A stretch of DNA of 64,000 bases from Stagonosporopsis chrysanthemi (taxonomy: Eukaryota; Ascomycota; Dothideomycetes; Pleosporales; Didymellaceae). Location: assembly GCA_022560025.1 (NCBI GenBank), contig JAFISE010000096.1, positions 1-64,000 of the forward strand. Direction: 5' to 3'. Both the position numbers and the translations under genes were made by a program. Position 1 is the stretch's first letter. Each line of letters begins with the position of its first letter. Of the stretch, positions 52,496-64,000 are shown in pieces. Below the pieces are notes generated by a model. The model did not search any database. It was given only the letters and a program-made list of their open reading frames with translations, and was not told where the DNA came from.

Positions 52496-52651
52496 CGAAG
52501 CGCGTTCCGCGTTGAGTGGTCGACGCTAATTGCAGGCAGCCAACCCCGCGCCAACTGTGTGAGCTGAGGCCCGCCGCGCATACGTAACTGGCTGCTTGGT
52601 TGGACCCTCGCTGCACAGCCATCCACACAGCACACTTCACACAACAACATC

Positions 52652-53712
52652 ATGGCTGACAACGAAGTCGCGACACGAGCGCCCGAAAGCGATGCACAGG
52701 AGACGCCTTCTGAGCAGTCTGCAGGTCAGACTGAAGCGGCTGCGCAGAGCATCTTCCCCGGGGACACTCCTGCGCAGACAGGGCCGACCATGGGTGTATG
52801 TCAGGTGCAACGACATCCAGGCAGCATTGACTGAACATTCAGGAACACTGCACAACAGACCGACCAACTCCAGCCGGCGAAGCACCTACGGGCGAGCTTA
52901 CCAAACTTGGCGGCGTCGAATGCTACATCACGAAACCGTCCGACTACCCACACGCTCCCTCCAAGCTCCTCCTGCTGCTCACTGGCGGCACTGGCGTCAA
53001 ATCTACAAACAATCAACTCCAAGCCGACAAGTATGCTGCAGAAGGCTATCTAGTAGTCATGCCTGACCAATTTGACGGTGAGCCGGCCACCGCGGTCACC
53101 ATGGACGAAGTCACAGAGAAGACATCTTGGCTCGACACCTTCAAGCTGAGGGCGGCAGAGGGAATTAAGGCATTCACAATCGACATGTGGCTTGCACGAC
53201 ACACACCGGAGAAGGTCCTGCCGATTCTGCACAAGATCGTGGAGGGTGCGAAAGAGGAGTTCGCAGACGCTGTTGCCAACGGCGGAGGTATATACGGTGT
53301 GGGATACTGTTTCGGCGCCAAGTACATCCTCATGTTGGCTGGAGAGCTCTCAGACACAGTTGCGTGGGGACAGGCGGCTTCAGGAGACGAAGAACAGGGT
53401 GTGGTCACGAAGGCGCCAGTGCTAAAGGCAGGTGCAGTCGCACACGGCACAATGGTTTCGAAAGAGGACCTCGAGGCTGTACGGTCACCTGTCTACATCG
53501 CAGCGGTCAAGGATGATCCCATGTTCTCAGAAGACGAGGTTCTGACCCCTGGACGGAGGGCACTGGAAACGAACCAAGTCGAGCACGAAGTCAAGGTCTA
53601 CGAGGGGGTGCCACATGGCTTTGCGGTGTACGGAGATTACGAAGATCCCAAGATCAAGCACGAGCAGTCGCTGGCATTTGGGGAGATGCTGTCGTGGATC
53701 CAAAGCCACTGA
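52652..53712 (+). CDS. Dienelactone hydrolase family protein
   Basis: The exons 52652-52795 and 52843-53712 give 337 aa. A polar N-terminus of about 48 residues, possibly a targeting or regulatory extension, is encoded by exon 1. The alpha/beta hydrolase domain follows, with LLLLLTGGTGVKSTNNQ, the nucleophile elbow GVGYCFGAKY (Cys), an acid in AVKDDPMF, and the catalytic His in GVPHGFAVYGDY. A Cys nucleophile is characteristic of dienelactone hydrolases, which hydrolyse lactones in aromatic degradation; the physiological substrate is unknown. The 47-bp intron contains TTGACTGAAC. The gene is divergent from RFA1. Confidence 0.92.
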
Positions 53713-54017
53713 GCAGTCGGATGATCTGCACATCTGACAAGCAGGGATCCCCATAGTTTCCCACATCGGTGTTGAAAAGGCTGGACTCTTTTATTTTCTC
53801 GATCCGTAGTGAAATGATACCACTTCTTTCGATCTTCGGCATCTGGTAATCTGCGGGATTTTGACATTGTTGCCCACGGACCTCCGCATCGCTGCATCGA
53901 CTCGCAAGTCAGCCTCACTGTTCGGGCGCGTACGCGTTTGTGTTCGTATCGTCGTGACCGCCCTTTCGCATCCCGGCTAGCATTGCGTTCGCCACACACC
54001 ACACCTCTGACCCCTTT
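53713..54017. other. Convergent intergenic region
   Basis: These 305 bp separate the dienelactone hydrolase and SLD5 stops. No feature is recognised. Confidence 0.6.
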
Positions 54018-54810
54018 TCATATGAGCTCTACGTCACCGGTCCCACTGCCAATTGCCCACTGTCTTACCGCGCTCCACCGCACTACCCAGACGTCGCCTC
54101 TCTTTACTTCGAGGCGGCGGTCCGTGCCTTCTATGAACATCGTCCCAATATCTCGCAGTGCTCGTACGAAGACGGCCTTGTCTTCGTCCGGCTTATCCAC
54201 CATGCTGATGCCACCTGTTGTGTCGTCCAGCCGCTGTAGCGATGTTGGGAATTGTGATAGGAAAGACGAGGAATAGTGTTGCGACAGAAGCGCTTGATGT
54301 GACGTGAGGTACTGCAGTTCGGATGGCGAGAGGAGCGGTCTCGCAGCATCGAGGGAAGCCGTATGCTGCGCGCGAATGTGTAGAGGATGCTGATCGATCT
54401 ACCAACGGCTGGTTAGCGCATACATATAACTGCCAATCATTCGTAGCGCACCTTCTTCAGTCGCGCCCTCAAAAAGCTCCTGACCAGAAACTTGAACCGC
54501 TCGAGTTCGGTCTGAATTATGATGAGTTTGAAACTCGTCTTCGGATCCATATTCCCCGTCTGGTCTTCCACAAGCTCAATCTGCCTACGCCATTAGCTCT
54601 CTTCGCAAAACCCGCTGCAGCGTCCTGGTAGCAGCAACATACCTGCCGTCGAATCCTCTCCAGTACCCTGTCCATCAGCTCCTCAGGCCAATTAAGGATC
54701 TCCGGCGCCGCGCGCTCTGCAACCCATGCCCGTGTCAGATCCTGCAAATCTCTCGATTCCTGGGGCGTCGAGTCGACTGCGACTTCGGCGAGGAGGTCGT
54801 CAATATCCAT
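54018..54810 (-). CDS. SLD5: GINS complex subunit Sld5
   Basis: Three exons from the minus strand, 54810-54643, 54580-54452 and 54398-54018, give 225 aa, the usual Sld5 size. The N-terminus MDIDDLLAEVAV and the helical A-domain (AWVAERAAPEILNWP, ERFKFLVRSFLRARLKK) lead across intron 2 to IDQHPLHI. The small B-domain holds DKPDEDKAVFVRALRDIGT and ends at GDVELI. GINS joins Cdc45 and Mcm2-7 in the replicative helicase. Intron 1 (62 bp) and intron 2 (53 bp, GCGCTAACC branch) both fall at phase 0. In the raw frames the gene looks like fragments because each exon is short. Confidence 0.92.
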
Positions 54811-55927
54811 GGTCGTGCGACACGAGAGCTGCAGGTGTTCGGCAACCCTGGACGAGATGCTGCGGGACGGAAGAATATCTTCGTGGGAAATATGAGGAAC
54901 GTTTGAGACGATATGCGAGCTGTCAGAGACCGTTGGCAATGTACCGCGAGCTGCAGGGGCAAGGCTGGTTAGATGTCTCACATGCTGCAGCGCCCGAGGT
55001 GGGGCTGCAACTAGCGCGCGTCTTCAACGCGTCGTGCGCGTCTAATGCAGCTGTCAAGTCTCACAATAGTATTGACAACAGGAGCTCAGGCACACCATAT
55101 ATGTAAGGCACTGTTTCGATTCCCTAGTTTCTACATGCAAATTTTTCAAGCCACCATCGTCTCTCAGCCGCATTACGACGAAAGACCTATCAATTACCTC
55201 CTCAAGTCTCGATCACAGGCTTCCCACCACCATCACCGCCTGGGGAGAACAAAAGATGTATAGACAAGTAGTCGAACGGAACAAGAGCCCAAATGGGATG
55301 AGACGAAGTGAAGACTCTTTAAGTTGCGCCAAAGTGCAGCAAATGTCGGAGTGCTTTCAGTTTGATGTAGTGGTGCCAATCTGGTGTGGAGAAGGTGTCG
55401 AAGAATGTAAGAAGACCAGTTGGGATAGGAGAGGATGTCGGATTGACGATGTGTGAAGGTACGTAGACCTGAGTTTATTTGATTTCGTAATGCTTCTGGA
55501 GATTGTGTCGTTGGAGCGATGCGCTGATCTTCTCCACGGGCCATAAGAGATCCGTATGAGGATGGTGGTGACAAAGGAAACGAATGAGACTGCAAGGCAG
55601 TGGTCTAATGCTGCCATAAAGAAGAATTATGTCCGAGCCGGCGGCGCCGCGACATTGGGTATAAAATGCAGAAGCAACGGGAGTGGCGCAAGCCCAAAGT
55701 GTAGGTGCAGACTGCTCGCAGTCGATGTTGTTCCCGCTGTTCGGAAGTCCAAATTGATGCAGAGAATGGGCCAAATGGCAAATCGCTAGAACGCCTCGAG
55801 ATGAAAATGAGTAAATGATCAAAACGCCGATGCTGTGGAATACCGAAGCAGCAAGTGATAAAACGCCGTAGGCCCGGTTCGCCGTGATTAAGGGATGTCG
55901 TGTACAAATCGTTGGCTTCGCGAACGC
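54811..55927. other. Intergenic: SLD5 promoter and CDC25 3' flank
   Basis: This 1.1 kb contains an ACGCGT box at 55027-55032 (217 bp upstream of SLD5). Short ORFs on both strands have no family features. Confidence 0.5.
55027..55032. promoter_or_regulatory. MluI cell-cycle box (ACGCGT) upstream of SLD5
   Basis: This second ACGCGT lies in front of a replication gene, 217 bp before the SLD5 ATG. The evidence is the same as for RFA1 and weak on its own. Confidence 0.3.
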
Positions 55928-57862
55928 TCAGTAGGAGGCCATGCGACGCGAAGCACCTATTCGTCCAACGTTCAATGAATCGTCGCCAAGCGTAAAGATG
56001 TTGCCTCCACTTTTTGACCTACCGAGAGCTGTGGGGCTGTCTTCCATCTGGCAAGAGTGTTGGCCGATCGCGAAAGTGTGGGCACGGTTCAGCTTCGAGC
56101 GCTGTCGGAGCTTGTTCAGACCACGTTCGCAGGACTGCTCATGCTCCTTGGCATCCATGCGAAGATAGTTCTGGGGGAAGCATCGAGTCGAGTTAGAGTG
56201 GTAGAAAGAGCTGTAGCCACCATCGAGGATGTAGACCTCGGGATAGTTCAATGCAGGATAGCGATGCGCGTTCTCCTTGCGATCTTGGGAGCGCACGAAC
56301 TTCGCCCTGGTGTTGTTAGGAGATGAAGTGATGACGATTGAGCATTGACTTACATGAGAGGTGCGCGGTGCGCAGAGTATTCACAGTGGAGGATGAGAAG
56401 AGTATTGTTAGTAGTGGGGGCAGAAAACAGACGTTCAGCCAGTTGCTCCTTGTCACAGAAGTTCAATGCACCTTCGATGTGGCCGCCATTGTACTCGTAC
56501 TCAAAACGGCAATCGATGATGGCCCTCTCGTCATACAGGTGATCGTAGGCACCATCAAGCACTTGAATGAGGGTCTCATGGGTAATGCGAGGAAGACTCT
56601 CGGGTTCAGCAGGTGTGAAGTGAGGCAGCTTGAGCGAAGGGGAGTCTTCTGTGTCCATCACCGACGACAGGCCAGGTGAGTCAGAGTCGTCACCATCTTG
56701 CTTTGCGTTCATCACGTCGCCAGGATGCTCAAACATGCTTAGCGATCTCCTCATCTTACTAGGACGAGGACGAGAGTGGGCGGCGTTTTTATTCCTGATA
56801 GCGGCAAGGGGCGAACCATTGTTACGAGACTGTATGTTGGAGCCAAAGGGGAAAGGCTTAATCTTGGATGATGCGAAGAGAGATCCGTTAGAGATTGGGC
56901 GGCGTTCGCGAGGTGGTGAAGGGGCGAAGCACTCATCAAGGCTGAGTGTAGATGTGTTGTCAAAGCTGTCACGGTCACAGCCAGCGCCAAACCTGAATGG
57001 TTGCTGTTCTTGCTGCTTGAAGGAGACGGTGTTAGTCGAGAAGTTCTTCGTGCGAGACAGAGACGGTCGGAGAAGGATGGACTTCTTGCGGCTGCGACGC
57101 GTCAGTAAAAGCTCGAATAGGTCAACGGTTAGTGCACTCACTCAGCAGCGGAGCACGGTTGAGGAATGTCTGACCCGTCGAGAGGCAGAAGTGCCTGCTC
57201 GCAGGGGAAGAGCATGTCGTCGTCATTGGTGGGCATCACCTCCGGCGAGGGCGACGGGAAGGTGAGGTAGCTGTTGAAGGGGGCTTTGTGCGGCAGAGGC
57301 GAGATGTCCATCGAGTCGGGCACGAAGCTTGGCGAGGAATCTGGAATTGGGGGCGTGGTCACGCCTTCCCATCTAACAGGAGGGGGGGTTACGCCTTCTG
57401 ATGCTGCGGCAGAGGTCAGCATATAATCGCGTGCCGAACAAAGCACGACGTGGCTTACCCTGGGCATCGACCTGCTGAAACTGAGCCGACGTAAATAGCG
57501 ACCGACGGGGCGTGGCAAGCTGAGGGCTGACAAAGGCTGTTAGCAGGGTGGACAATGACAGGGCGGACAATGAAAGAATCCGCTATGCAAGGGCAGCCAT
57601 ACCTCTGGTCGACGTGCAGGTTAGACGACATGTCTGCAGCCAGACTCGCGGTCGGTGACGACCCCCTCATTGGCTGGATGCCGAAGTAGGAATTGTCCAT
57701 GCCCCCTTTCCTCATGCTCATGTCGCGGAAGTTGAAGTTCTTCTGCCCCAGTGTGTGAGCGCCGAACAGCGGCTTGGACGGCGGCAGGTCGCGGCGGTAG
57801 CCCCACGGGCCGGGAATGGCGGCCGGCGCGTGCATGGCAGCCAGTGGCGACGACATCTCCAT
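55928..57862 (-). CDS. CDC25: M-phase inducer phosphatase Cdc25
   Basis: Five exons (57862-57603, 57526-57459, 57403-57142, 57091-56354, 56306-55928) give 568 aa with all phases agreeing. The long N-terminal half is Ser/Pro-rich and disordered, with many SP/TP sites. The C-terminal rhodanese-fold phosphatase domain has ITHETLIQVLDGAYD, ERAIIDCRFEYEYNGGHIEGA and the CX5R active site HCEYSAHRAP. Intron 4 falls just after this loop, followed by KFVRSQDRKENAHRYPAL and VYILDGGYSSFY. Cdc25 removes inhibitory phosphates from Cdk1 to start mitosis. Introns are 47-76 bp. The gene corresponds to nimT of Aspergillus. Confidence 0.96.
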
Positions 57863-60800
57863 GGCGGCAATGTGCGGTGTGGTGTGTGTAGGGCGGTGGG
57901 CGGCGGGCGGTGCGGCGGACGTGGTGCAGCGAGCGTGGGCGGCGGGCGGAGGTGCTGCGGGCGGTCTCGCTGCTCACTGGCGGCGAGGGACGGGGATAGA
58001 ATGGACGGCGGTGGTGAGCCGGTAAGCATATAAGACTGGAAAGCTAATTCCAATCTGAAGATGCTCGCGGTAAACAGCCTCGCAGCTCGACGCTAGGATG
58101 CTGAGAGATGCTGGTTGTCGAGGCTAGGCGGGCATGGAGGCACGCAGCAGGCAGTTCGGTAGCGGCGAACGGCGAGGTACTGGCAGCGGCTTCCCAACAG
58201 GAGATCCCGGGCAGTGACCGTCGATGGTGTCGATGGTGTTGGTGACTGGGGCCGGTGCCAGCTGTCGGTGAGAGGGAATGGCCTTCTTGGGTGCGAGAAG
58301 GGTGAAGAAAAGAGAAGCAGGGCAGAGGTCACCCAGCTGGATTTGAGGTTGCCGAGCCTACGCTTCCACAGCAACGAACAAGCTGCAGTGGAGGTGGTCC
58401 AGCGCCGGCGGCCGTGCGCGGTTGGCGAGGCATAAGCGCTGCACGGAGGGCCTCACCACTAGCAGGCCTGCCTGCACACGGCCCTGGCAGCAGCGGGACG
58501 AGATGGGGCAGCGTGCTCTTTCGGTAATGCAGCGTGCTGCGAGCTGCTGATCCGCTGCGTTTCATTGACGCTGCCCGGGGGCCGCAATCACGATCACGCT
58601 GCACGACCAGCCCGCCGCTGCAGCTAGAGCGCCTTGCGTCTGCGGCAGCCGGCGAACGTGTGTTGACGGGGACTGCTGCTGCAGCAATTGCGCGGATGCC
58701 ATGGCAATGGCAATGGCTCTGGCTGTGGCTCTGACTCTAGCTCTGGCTGTAGCCCTGGCTGTGGCTCTGACTCTAGCTCTGGCTCTGGCTCTGGCTCTGG
58801 CAGCAGCAATGGCTCTGGCAATGCCCGTCAGTCCGGCGGTGCACCCATGCAGCCTGCCGAAGACTGGCTGAGGCACCTGCACACGACTTCTCCTTGACAG
58901 CACGCTGGCACGGATCTCGCCCCGACCAGCATCATGCCGGCAAGCCCTGAAAATTGCGTGAAACCATCAGTTCCCTCTCCGCTTAAACTGCTGCACCGGC
59001 CTCTATTCAAGCAGTGGGTGCTCCGGCGGGCCTCGTGTGAGGCGTCGCGAGGAGCCACAGTGCCTGCTAGCCGTGACCTGCGTCACGTAGAGACCGTTTC
59101 CCATGGAGACGCACCCGGCGTCCACCCAACATTGCACCGACAGCATTATAACCACCGCGAGGCCTAGCCGCGGATCGTCCCAGTCGAACACTAGAGAGCT
59201 CCTCTGCTTGCGTCCTGACACGGTAGCAATGGGTAGCCCGGCGTCAGCGCGGTCAGCTTTCACGACTCTTTCGTCATCGCAACATGGACGGTGACTTGGC
59301 GCTGCTCTGCCAGGGAAGGAGCCTCGACGCACTAGGGTCGCTACTCGACCTGAGTGGTCAGAGCACCAACTCTCGAAGCAGTCCTAGGCTATGGTCCAGG
59401 GCTAATTGGGCAGGCGGCTCAATTTCACAGGCCCAGTGGCCAGGGTACCGACGTCGCAGCGCCTCTGTTTTGTAAGTGCTGCGCGGCCCGTGAATACCTC
59501 GAAATTACAAGCTTTTTACCTTATGTGGATGCATAAAACTGGATTCGCCCAAGCTCCGCTGGTGGCAGAACTGTCTCCTAGTGTGTGCTCGAGATCGAGC
59601 TGCGGAGAGGCATCGCGATTGCGACGCCCCTTCAACGTCATTTTCTACAAGGCTGACCGCGATGATCCGATTTCCCAGTTTGCTATTTCTGCACTCCTTG
59701 TTTGCGGCCGTGTTCCCCTGAGACAACCTACAGCTCATGACGATAGCCGGTTTCGGCTCCGGAAAAGATTGTTTTTTGGACATGGGTTCGGGCTGGTCAG
59801 TGGAGGCTGTCGCCATAGCAGCAGCTGAACCTGAGAAGGGTCGTTCGAGAACACGGGCGCCTCCCAATCCACCGAGCAAACCGCGTGCACAAAGCCTTCA
59901 CAACGGGCACCATCATCATTTCTAGTTTGGACCCCACCAACCGGTGACCCCTCTTCTGTGGACCAGAAAGGCTGTGAGGCCAATTGCGGCGCTTGCAAAA
60001 GGCGCTATCAAACAGTCGCGTGTCGTCTCCCGGTGGACGCGACGGACCATGGACACAAATAACCTAAACCGGCACACAAATGGGCAACGCGCGCGTTGTC
60101 TCGTGACAAAGAGCATGGGTTTTACTCAACCCCAGACCTGCGGGAGGGCCTCTGCGTCTCAAGACCCTGGATTTTCTGCACTGTGACAGCCCGTTTGATC
60201 TCACTCTTGGTCAGACGTCAGCAGCAGGCCGACTATATCCGAGGTTCGTGCATGAAGATTCGTCACGGTCGTGGAGTCGGCAAAGGTTAAGACATAGATT
60301 TGCACGCAAGTGTTACGCCCGCCGCTGGAGATCCCTATCGATAGACGCATGGCCGGAAAAGAAAACTTAATGAAGGATGGACTTGAGTCGATCTCGGCTG
60401 AGGCGCCCACACCTAACCGTTGTCCCATGCAACTATCGTCAGCTTCGCAGGGGGAAACTAACCCCCTTGGCAGCGCCTCAAAACGTGCGATTGCGGCCCC
60501 AGCTAATCTATCTCGAGCACCTCCAGGGTCCATGAGGATTTTGGCGTAGCTGAGCGGCAAACCGAGCGGTCTCACCGGACTGCTGACTATGGGGTGGAGA
60601 GGGGTGTTGCTGCTTCAAATAACGAGGCTTCGCTCTTTCGAGTCTGAGGGCTGATGTGGGCGTATAGAACCCTCGGTTGTCACCACGTAGTACAGATTTG
60701 TGCTCAGACTTGTGCTCGATATATGTGAGAAGGATATGAGAAGGATGCTCAGAGAAGGATTTCCATTTCCAAACCATGCATGAGCTATATTTGTCAGAGC

Positions 60801-61308
60801 GGCTATCGACAAGCATATCAGTTTCAGCCAGCGAGGGGCTGTCTGTTGCATTCGGCGTCTTCGAAGATCCTTTGTTTAACTCGTGCACTTTCGTTGCTCA
60901 GTGCCTTTGGACTCTTCGCAGTGCTGACCCATAGAAAATCTTTGATTTCTTCCAGAAGCTAATTCACGCAGAGCAAACGTGTCCGAGCGTGCCCGCAATG
61001 GACCCGCCATAGCAGCTGGTCTGCAGAATTATGAAAGATTTGTTGTATCGAGGTGCTTCTAGGGGGCCACGACAACTCGCATCACTGAGGCTTGACCGGC
61101 GGGTAGGGTACACCTGAACCGCAGCCGTGGTACGCTTGAGCTAACGTGGTTGTCAGGCGTTGCGGGGTGCCAAGATACGGACCTAAGTTCCGCCGCGCTA
61201 TGAGCTAGTACATTTGGGTGAGCGGTAAGCGCTGCATCGCCTGGCAGAATCTTTTCGTGAACTTTTCGTGTCAAGCGTGAGCTTCGGCAAAGACGTACTG
61301 TCAAAGTA
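57863..61308. other. Gene desert with CTCTGG minisatellite
   Basis: This 3.4 kb lies between the divergent CDC25 and POL5 starts. The first 110 bp upstream of CDC25 are very G-rich on the plus strand (repeated GGGCGG). I searched both strands for tRNA B boxes and for exon pairs with family motifs and found none. ORFs up to 145 codons are compositionally biased. It may hold long leaders, non-coding RNA or an unrecognised orphan gene. Confidence 0.5.
58701..58825. repeat. Hexanucleotide (CTCTGG-type) minisatellite
   Basis: About 20 imperfect 6-bp units (GGCTCT, GGCTGT, GACTCT, AGCTCT, GGCAAT) form a 125-bp array. All reading frames through it give simple dipeptide repeats such as Gly-Ser, Leu-Ala or Arg-Ala, so coding ORFs here are artefacts of the repeat. 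Confidence 0.85.
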
Positions 61309-64000
61309 ATGAAAAACGAAAAAATGGGTAGTAAAAACCGCAAGAGGGAGCGCGAGCCTGTGCAGGCAGAAACGGTTGAGGAAGCTCCCGCCAAACGCCG
61401 CAAACAACTCAATGAAGAGCACCTGAAGCTTTCGAAGCTTTACGAGGATCTGGCTGCAGAATCCGATGAGGTTCGATTTGAGGCTGCCAAAGAGCTCATT
61501 GTCAAATTTTCGCCGGAGAACAACCCAGCCGCAAAAGAGGTGGAAACAGCCTTGATACGCTTGATCAAGGGCCTTTGCAGCCAGAGGAAAGCAGCAAGAG
61601 TCGGATTCTCACTGACATTAACCGAGTTACTGCGACAGCTGTTTGGTGGCGTCAAGATCGAAGGTATGGATCACGATGTCGCGTCGATCATCAAGATGGT
61701 CGATGAGAAGACCGAGATTGAGGGAAACGTTCCCGGAAGAGTATGAGTTGCATACCTTGGGGTGAGATCAGAAAACTGACAATCATAGGCTCGAAGAGAC
61801 CATCTGATCGGGAAGCTATTCGGATACAAAGCCATCATGCAATCTACAATAGTCATTGAACCGGAACTTTCCATGGAATGCTGGAACAAGCTTCTAGACC
61901 ATATCTATGGAATGGCACGCGACATACCATGGCTACGCGAAGAATGCGGGCTGGTCCTTGTGGAGGCCGTGAAGAGCCTGAAAGCCCAGCCACGATTCGA
62001 GCAATGCGCCGAGGAAGCAACCAAACGCTTAACCCCATTCAAGCTTGTCAGCACGCCCCAAGGAGTTGCAGTATGGCTTACAGTACGGGCAAGCTACGAG
62101 AAGGTCTTGCCAGAAGGGGTTTGGCATCAGAAGGACCCGCTGTCAAGGAAAGAACGACCGCGCCTGGCGAAGCTCATGAAGGAGGACTTCCACGTTGACT
62201 CTGAGAATGGCAAAGATGAGAGCATCAAATCTGCTGCCGCAAACCCCAATCCAACCTTTGCATGGAATCTCGTCTTCGGCGAAGTACTGCGGCGAGATGA
62301 GGAGAACAGAGGAAGCGCCAAAGAGCCATCGAAACCAGAATTCCCTCAGCTGTGGATCGACATTGTAGACAGTATGTTGATCATCTATCAAAGGTCATAA
62401 CAAAACTGATGAAAACAGACAACTTATTCTCGACGACGTCCTCTCACGAGCGAAAGTCATGGGGCTTCAAGCTCTTCAGCAATATGCTTACCCAAGTCCC
62501 AGCATGGGCAGTCTCCGCTCTGTTCAGCCCGAACCTCATGAGAACTATCGTCAACCAGAGCAAAAAGGACGACAGATTCCTACACACAGCAGCAATCGCC
62601 GCCCTTAGATCAGTGCAGTCAAGGGTTGATAGCGACAGCAGTTCTGCCGTTCCGATCGTTGTTGCGCTCACTACGAAGCACGGTAGCATCGACTTCGATA
62701 GAACCACCAAGACGAAAACACTCGAGCAAATCCTCCTCTCGACTGACGACAGTGCGCTGAAGAAGATTGTGCGTCATCTGAAATCTATCATTCTCCGACC
62801 AGAGACCGAGGAACAGAATGTTGCAGACAGCCGTCGACAAGTCGTCGCCGATCTTCTCATCAGTACAGTGAAGCAGTTCAGGCGCTACGACGAGCTCTCT
62901 GAAGAGGTATTTGAGGGCGACAATTGGCTTCTCGGCGTTCTTGAACTGCTAGTAGAGCAAGCTTACTTCACTCCCTCAAAAGACGTGAAAACCAGTAAAG
63001 TACCTCTTCCACCAATCAGCGAAGCCAGCAGAACCATGTTCCAGGAGCGCCTATCTTCCTGTCTTACTAGGCTGCTTGACGTTGAGGTTGGATCCAAATC
63101 ATCTTTCGCATCGATGGTCATGAATGTGGTTCGGTCAAAGAATGCATCTATCAAGACACTGGAGTCTGTTTTCAAGGCCGAGCCAAAGGTCATGGACACG
63201 GTGGAGAAGGCGTTCGAGACACTGGACAAGATCTCAAAAAAGGTAAGCTTCCTGCATCATGCCTACAGAATACAGCTAACACAAGGGTTTCAGGGCTCAA
63301 TTGCCGGCAACAAGATGGCAGCCGAAGGATTCATACTCCTCTATTCGTTGACGCTGCTGCAAGTTTACAATGGCGACGGCGATGCTATCATGATGCTTGA
63401 CGATCTCGATGCCTCCCGCAAGGCAATGGCGAAGAACAAGGAATCAGGCGAGGGCTCTGACGCATTCGTCGAGATTGTTCTGTCCTTCCTTGGCAACCCA
63501 CGCACCCTATTCCGCAAGATTGGTGAAGAAGCCTTCTCCATCTTCGCATCTGAGATTGGCTCGGAAGGATTGCAGTCGCTTGCCGAGATCCTGGATACAG
63601 AGGAGAACCTGGAAGGACAGAAAGAGCTATTCAACCAGGGTGACGATGACGATGAGCAGGCCAAGTCTGACGACGACGACGACTCGGACGATGGCTCGGA
63701 GATAGATTCAGATGTCGAAATGATTGAGTCGGATGTGGAGATGGTCAATGGCGAAGCCAACGACTCGGATGACGATGAATCAGGATCTGACTCCTCCAAC
63801 TCAGACAGTTCTGATAGCGATGATGACGAAGATGAAGAGGACGATGCAGAGCTGACGCAGTTCAACAACCTCCTCCAAATGACACTGGGAACAGCAAAAG
63901 CCGACATGGACGGCGACGATTCTGACGACTCTGACATGGACGACGAGCAGATGATGGCCCTGGACCCTCAACTTAGCAAGATCTTCAAGCAGCGAAGCCA
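61309..64000 (+). CDS. POL5: Pol5/MYBBP1A family nucleolar protein, cut by the window end
   Basis: Exons 61309-61740, 61789-62371, 62419-63242 and 63294 onward encode at least 848 residues; the 3' end lies outside. A basic start (KNRKREREP and PAKRRKQ) precedes HEAT-like helices: LSKLYEDLAAESDEVRFEAAKELI, RARRDHLIGKLFGYKAIMQS and DNNLFSTTSSHERKSWGFKLF. A long Asp/Ser/Glu-rich acidic tract follows near residues 735-830, and then QMMALDPQLSKIFKQRS. This order is that of Pol5 (DNA polymerase phi), a nucleolar protein needed for rRNA production despite its name. Introns are 48, 47 and 51 bp. The last has no in-frame stop, so the open frame runs on from exon 3 into exon 4. Confidence 0.92.

Noticed and set aside
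58562..58903. ORFs across the CTCTGG array
   Set aside because: All frames give simple dipeptide repeats produced by the minisatellite.

Overview
The window is nuclear DNA of a filamentous ascomycete (Pezizomycotina, probably Dothideomycetes; the class is a guess from gene content and is not proven). Support comes from introns of mostly 45-75 bp with CTAAC/CTGAC branch motifs, and from typical families: TmpA-like flavoprotein, RTA1-like membrane protein, AA9 LPMO, Zn2Cys6 regulators. About 25 protein genes and one tRNA gene were reconstructed, with intron boundaries checked for reading phase and family continuity.

Layout. 1-146 is a nearly pure poly-C block, probably a contig-end artefact. 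159-3440: TmpA-like membrane oxidoreductase and an epoxide hydrolase. 4742-9463: a very large disordered protein resembling Seg1-type eisosome scaffolds, with a hidden 12-codon first exon. 9464-14440: gene-poor stretch with decayed zinc-binding fragments (PHD-like, CCHC knuckles) and one orphan ORF. 14441-15424: sedoheptulose-bisphosphatase-like enzyme. 15878-20214: divergent Zn2Cys6 regulator (with a GC-AG intron) and RTA1-like protein. 20798-30576: housekeeping block with HIRIP3-like chromatin protein, TPS1, clathrin light chain, RTT103, CDC37 and a GFA-family protein. 31662-40778: accessory block with AA9 LPMO, a cysteine synthase-rhodanese fusion, a DHA2-type MFS transporter and a second Zn2Cys6 regulator. 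41307-44718: mitochondrial uL11 and RAD54, divergent. 45368-48579: tRNA-Ser(AGA) followed by two decaying or orphan coiled-coil loci, head to head. 48875-57862: PIG3-type quinone oxidoreductase, RFA1, dienelactone hydrolase, SLD5 and CDC25. 57863-61308: gene desert with a CTCTGG minisatellite. 61309 to the end: POL5, cut by the window edge.

Functional links. RAD54, RFA1, SLD5 and CDC25 (repair, replication, mitotic entry) lie within about 16 kb, and RFA1 and SLD5 have MluI-box (ACGCGT) sequences upstream. The most unusual items are the cysteine synthase-rhodanese fusion, the GC-AG intron at a zinc cluster, three frame-preserving stop-free introns, and the decaying head-to-head coiled-coil pair beside the tRNA gene. 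I found no CRISPR array, intact transposon or bacterial-style defence system.
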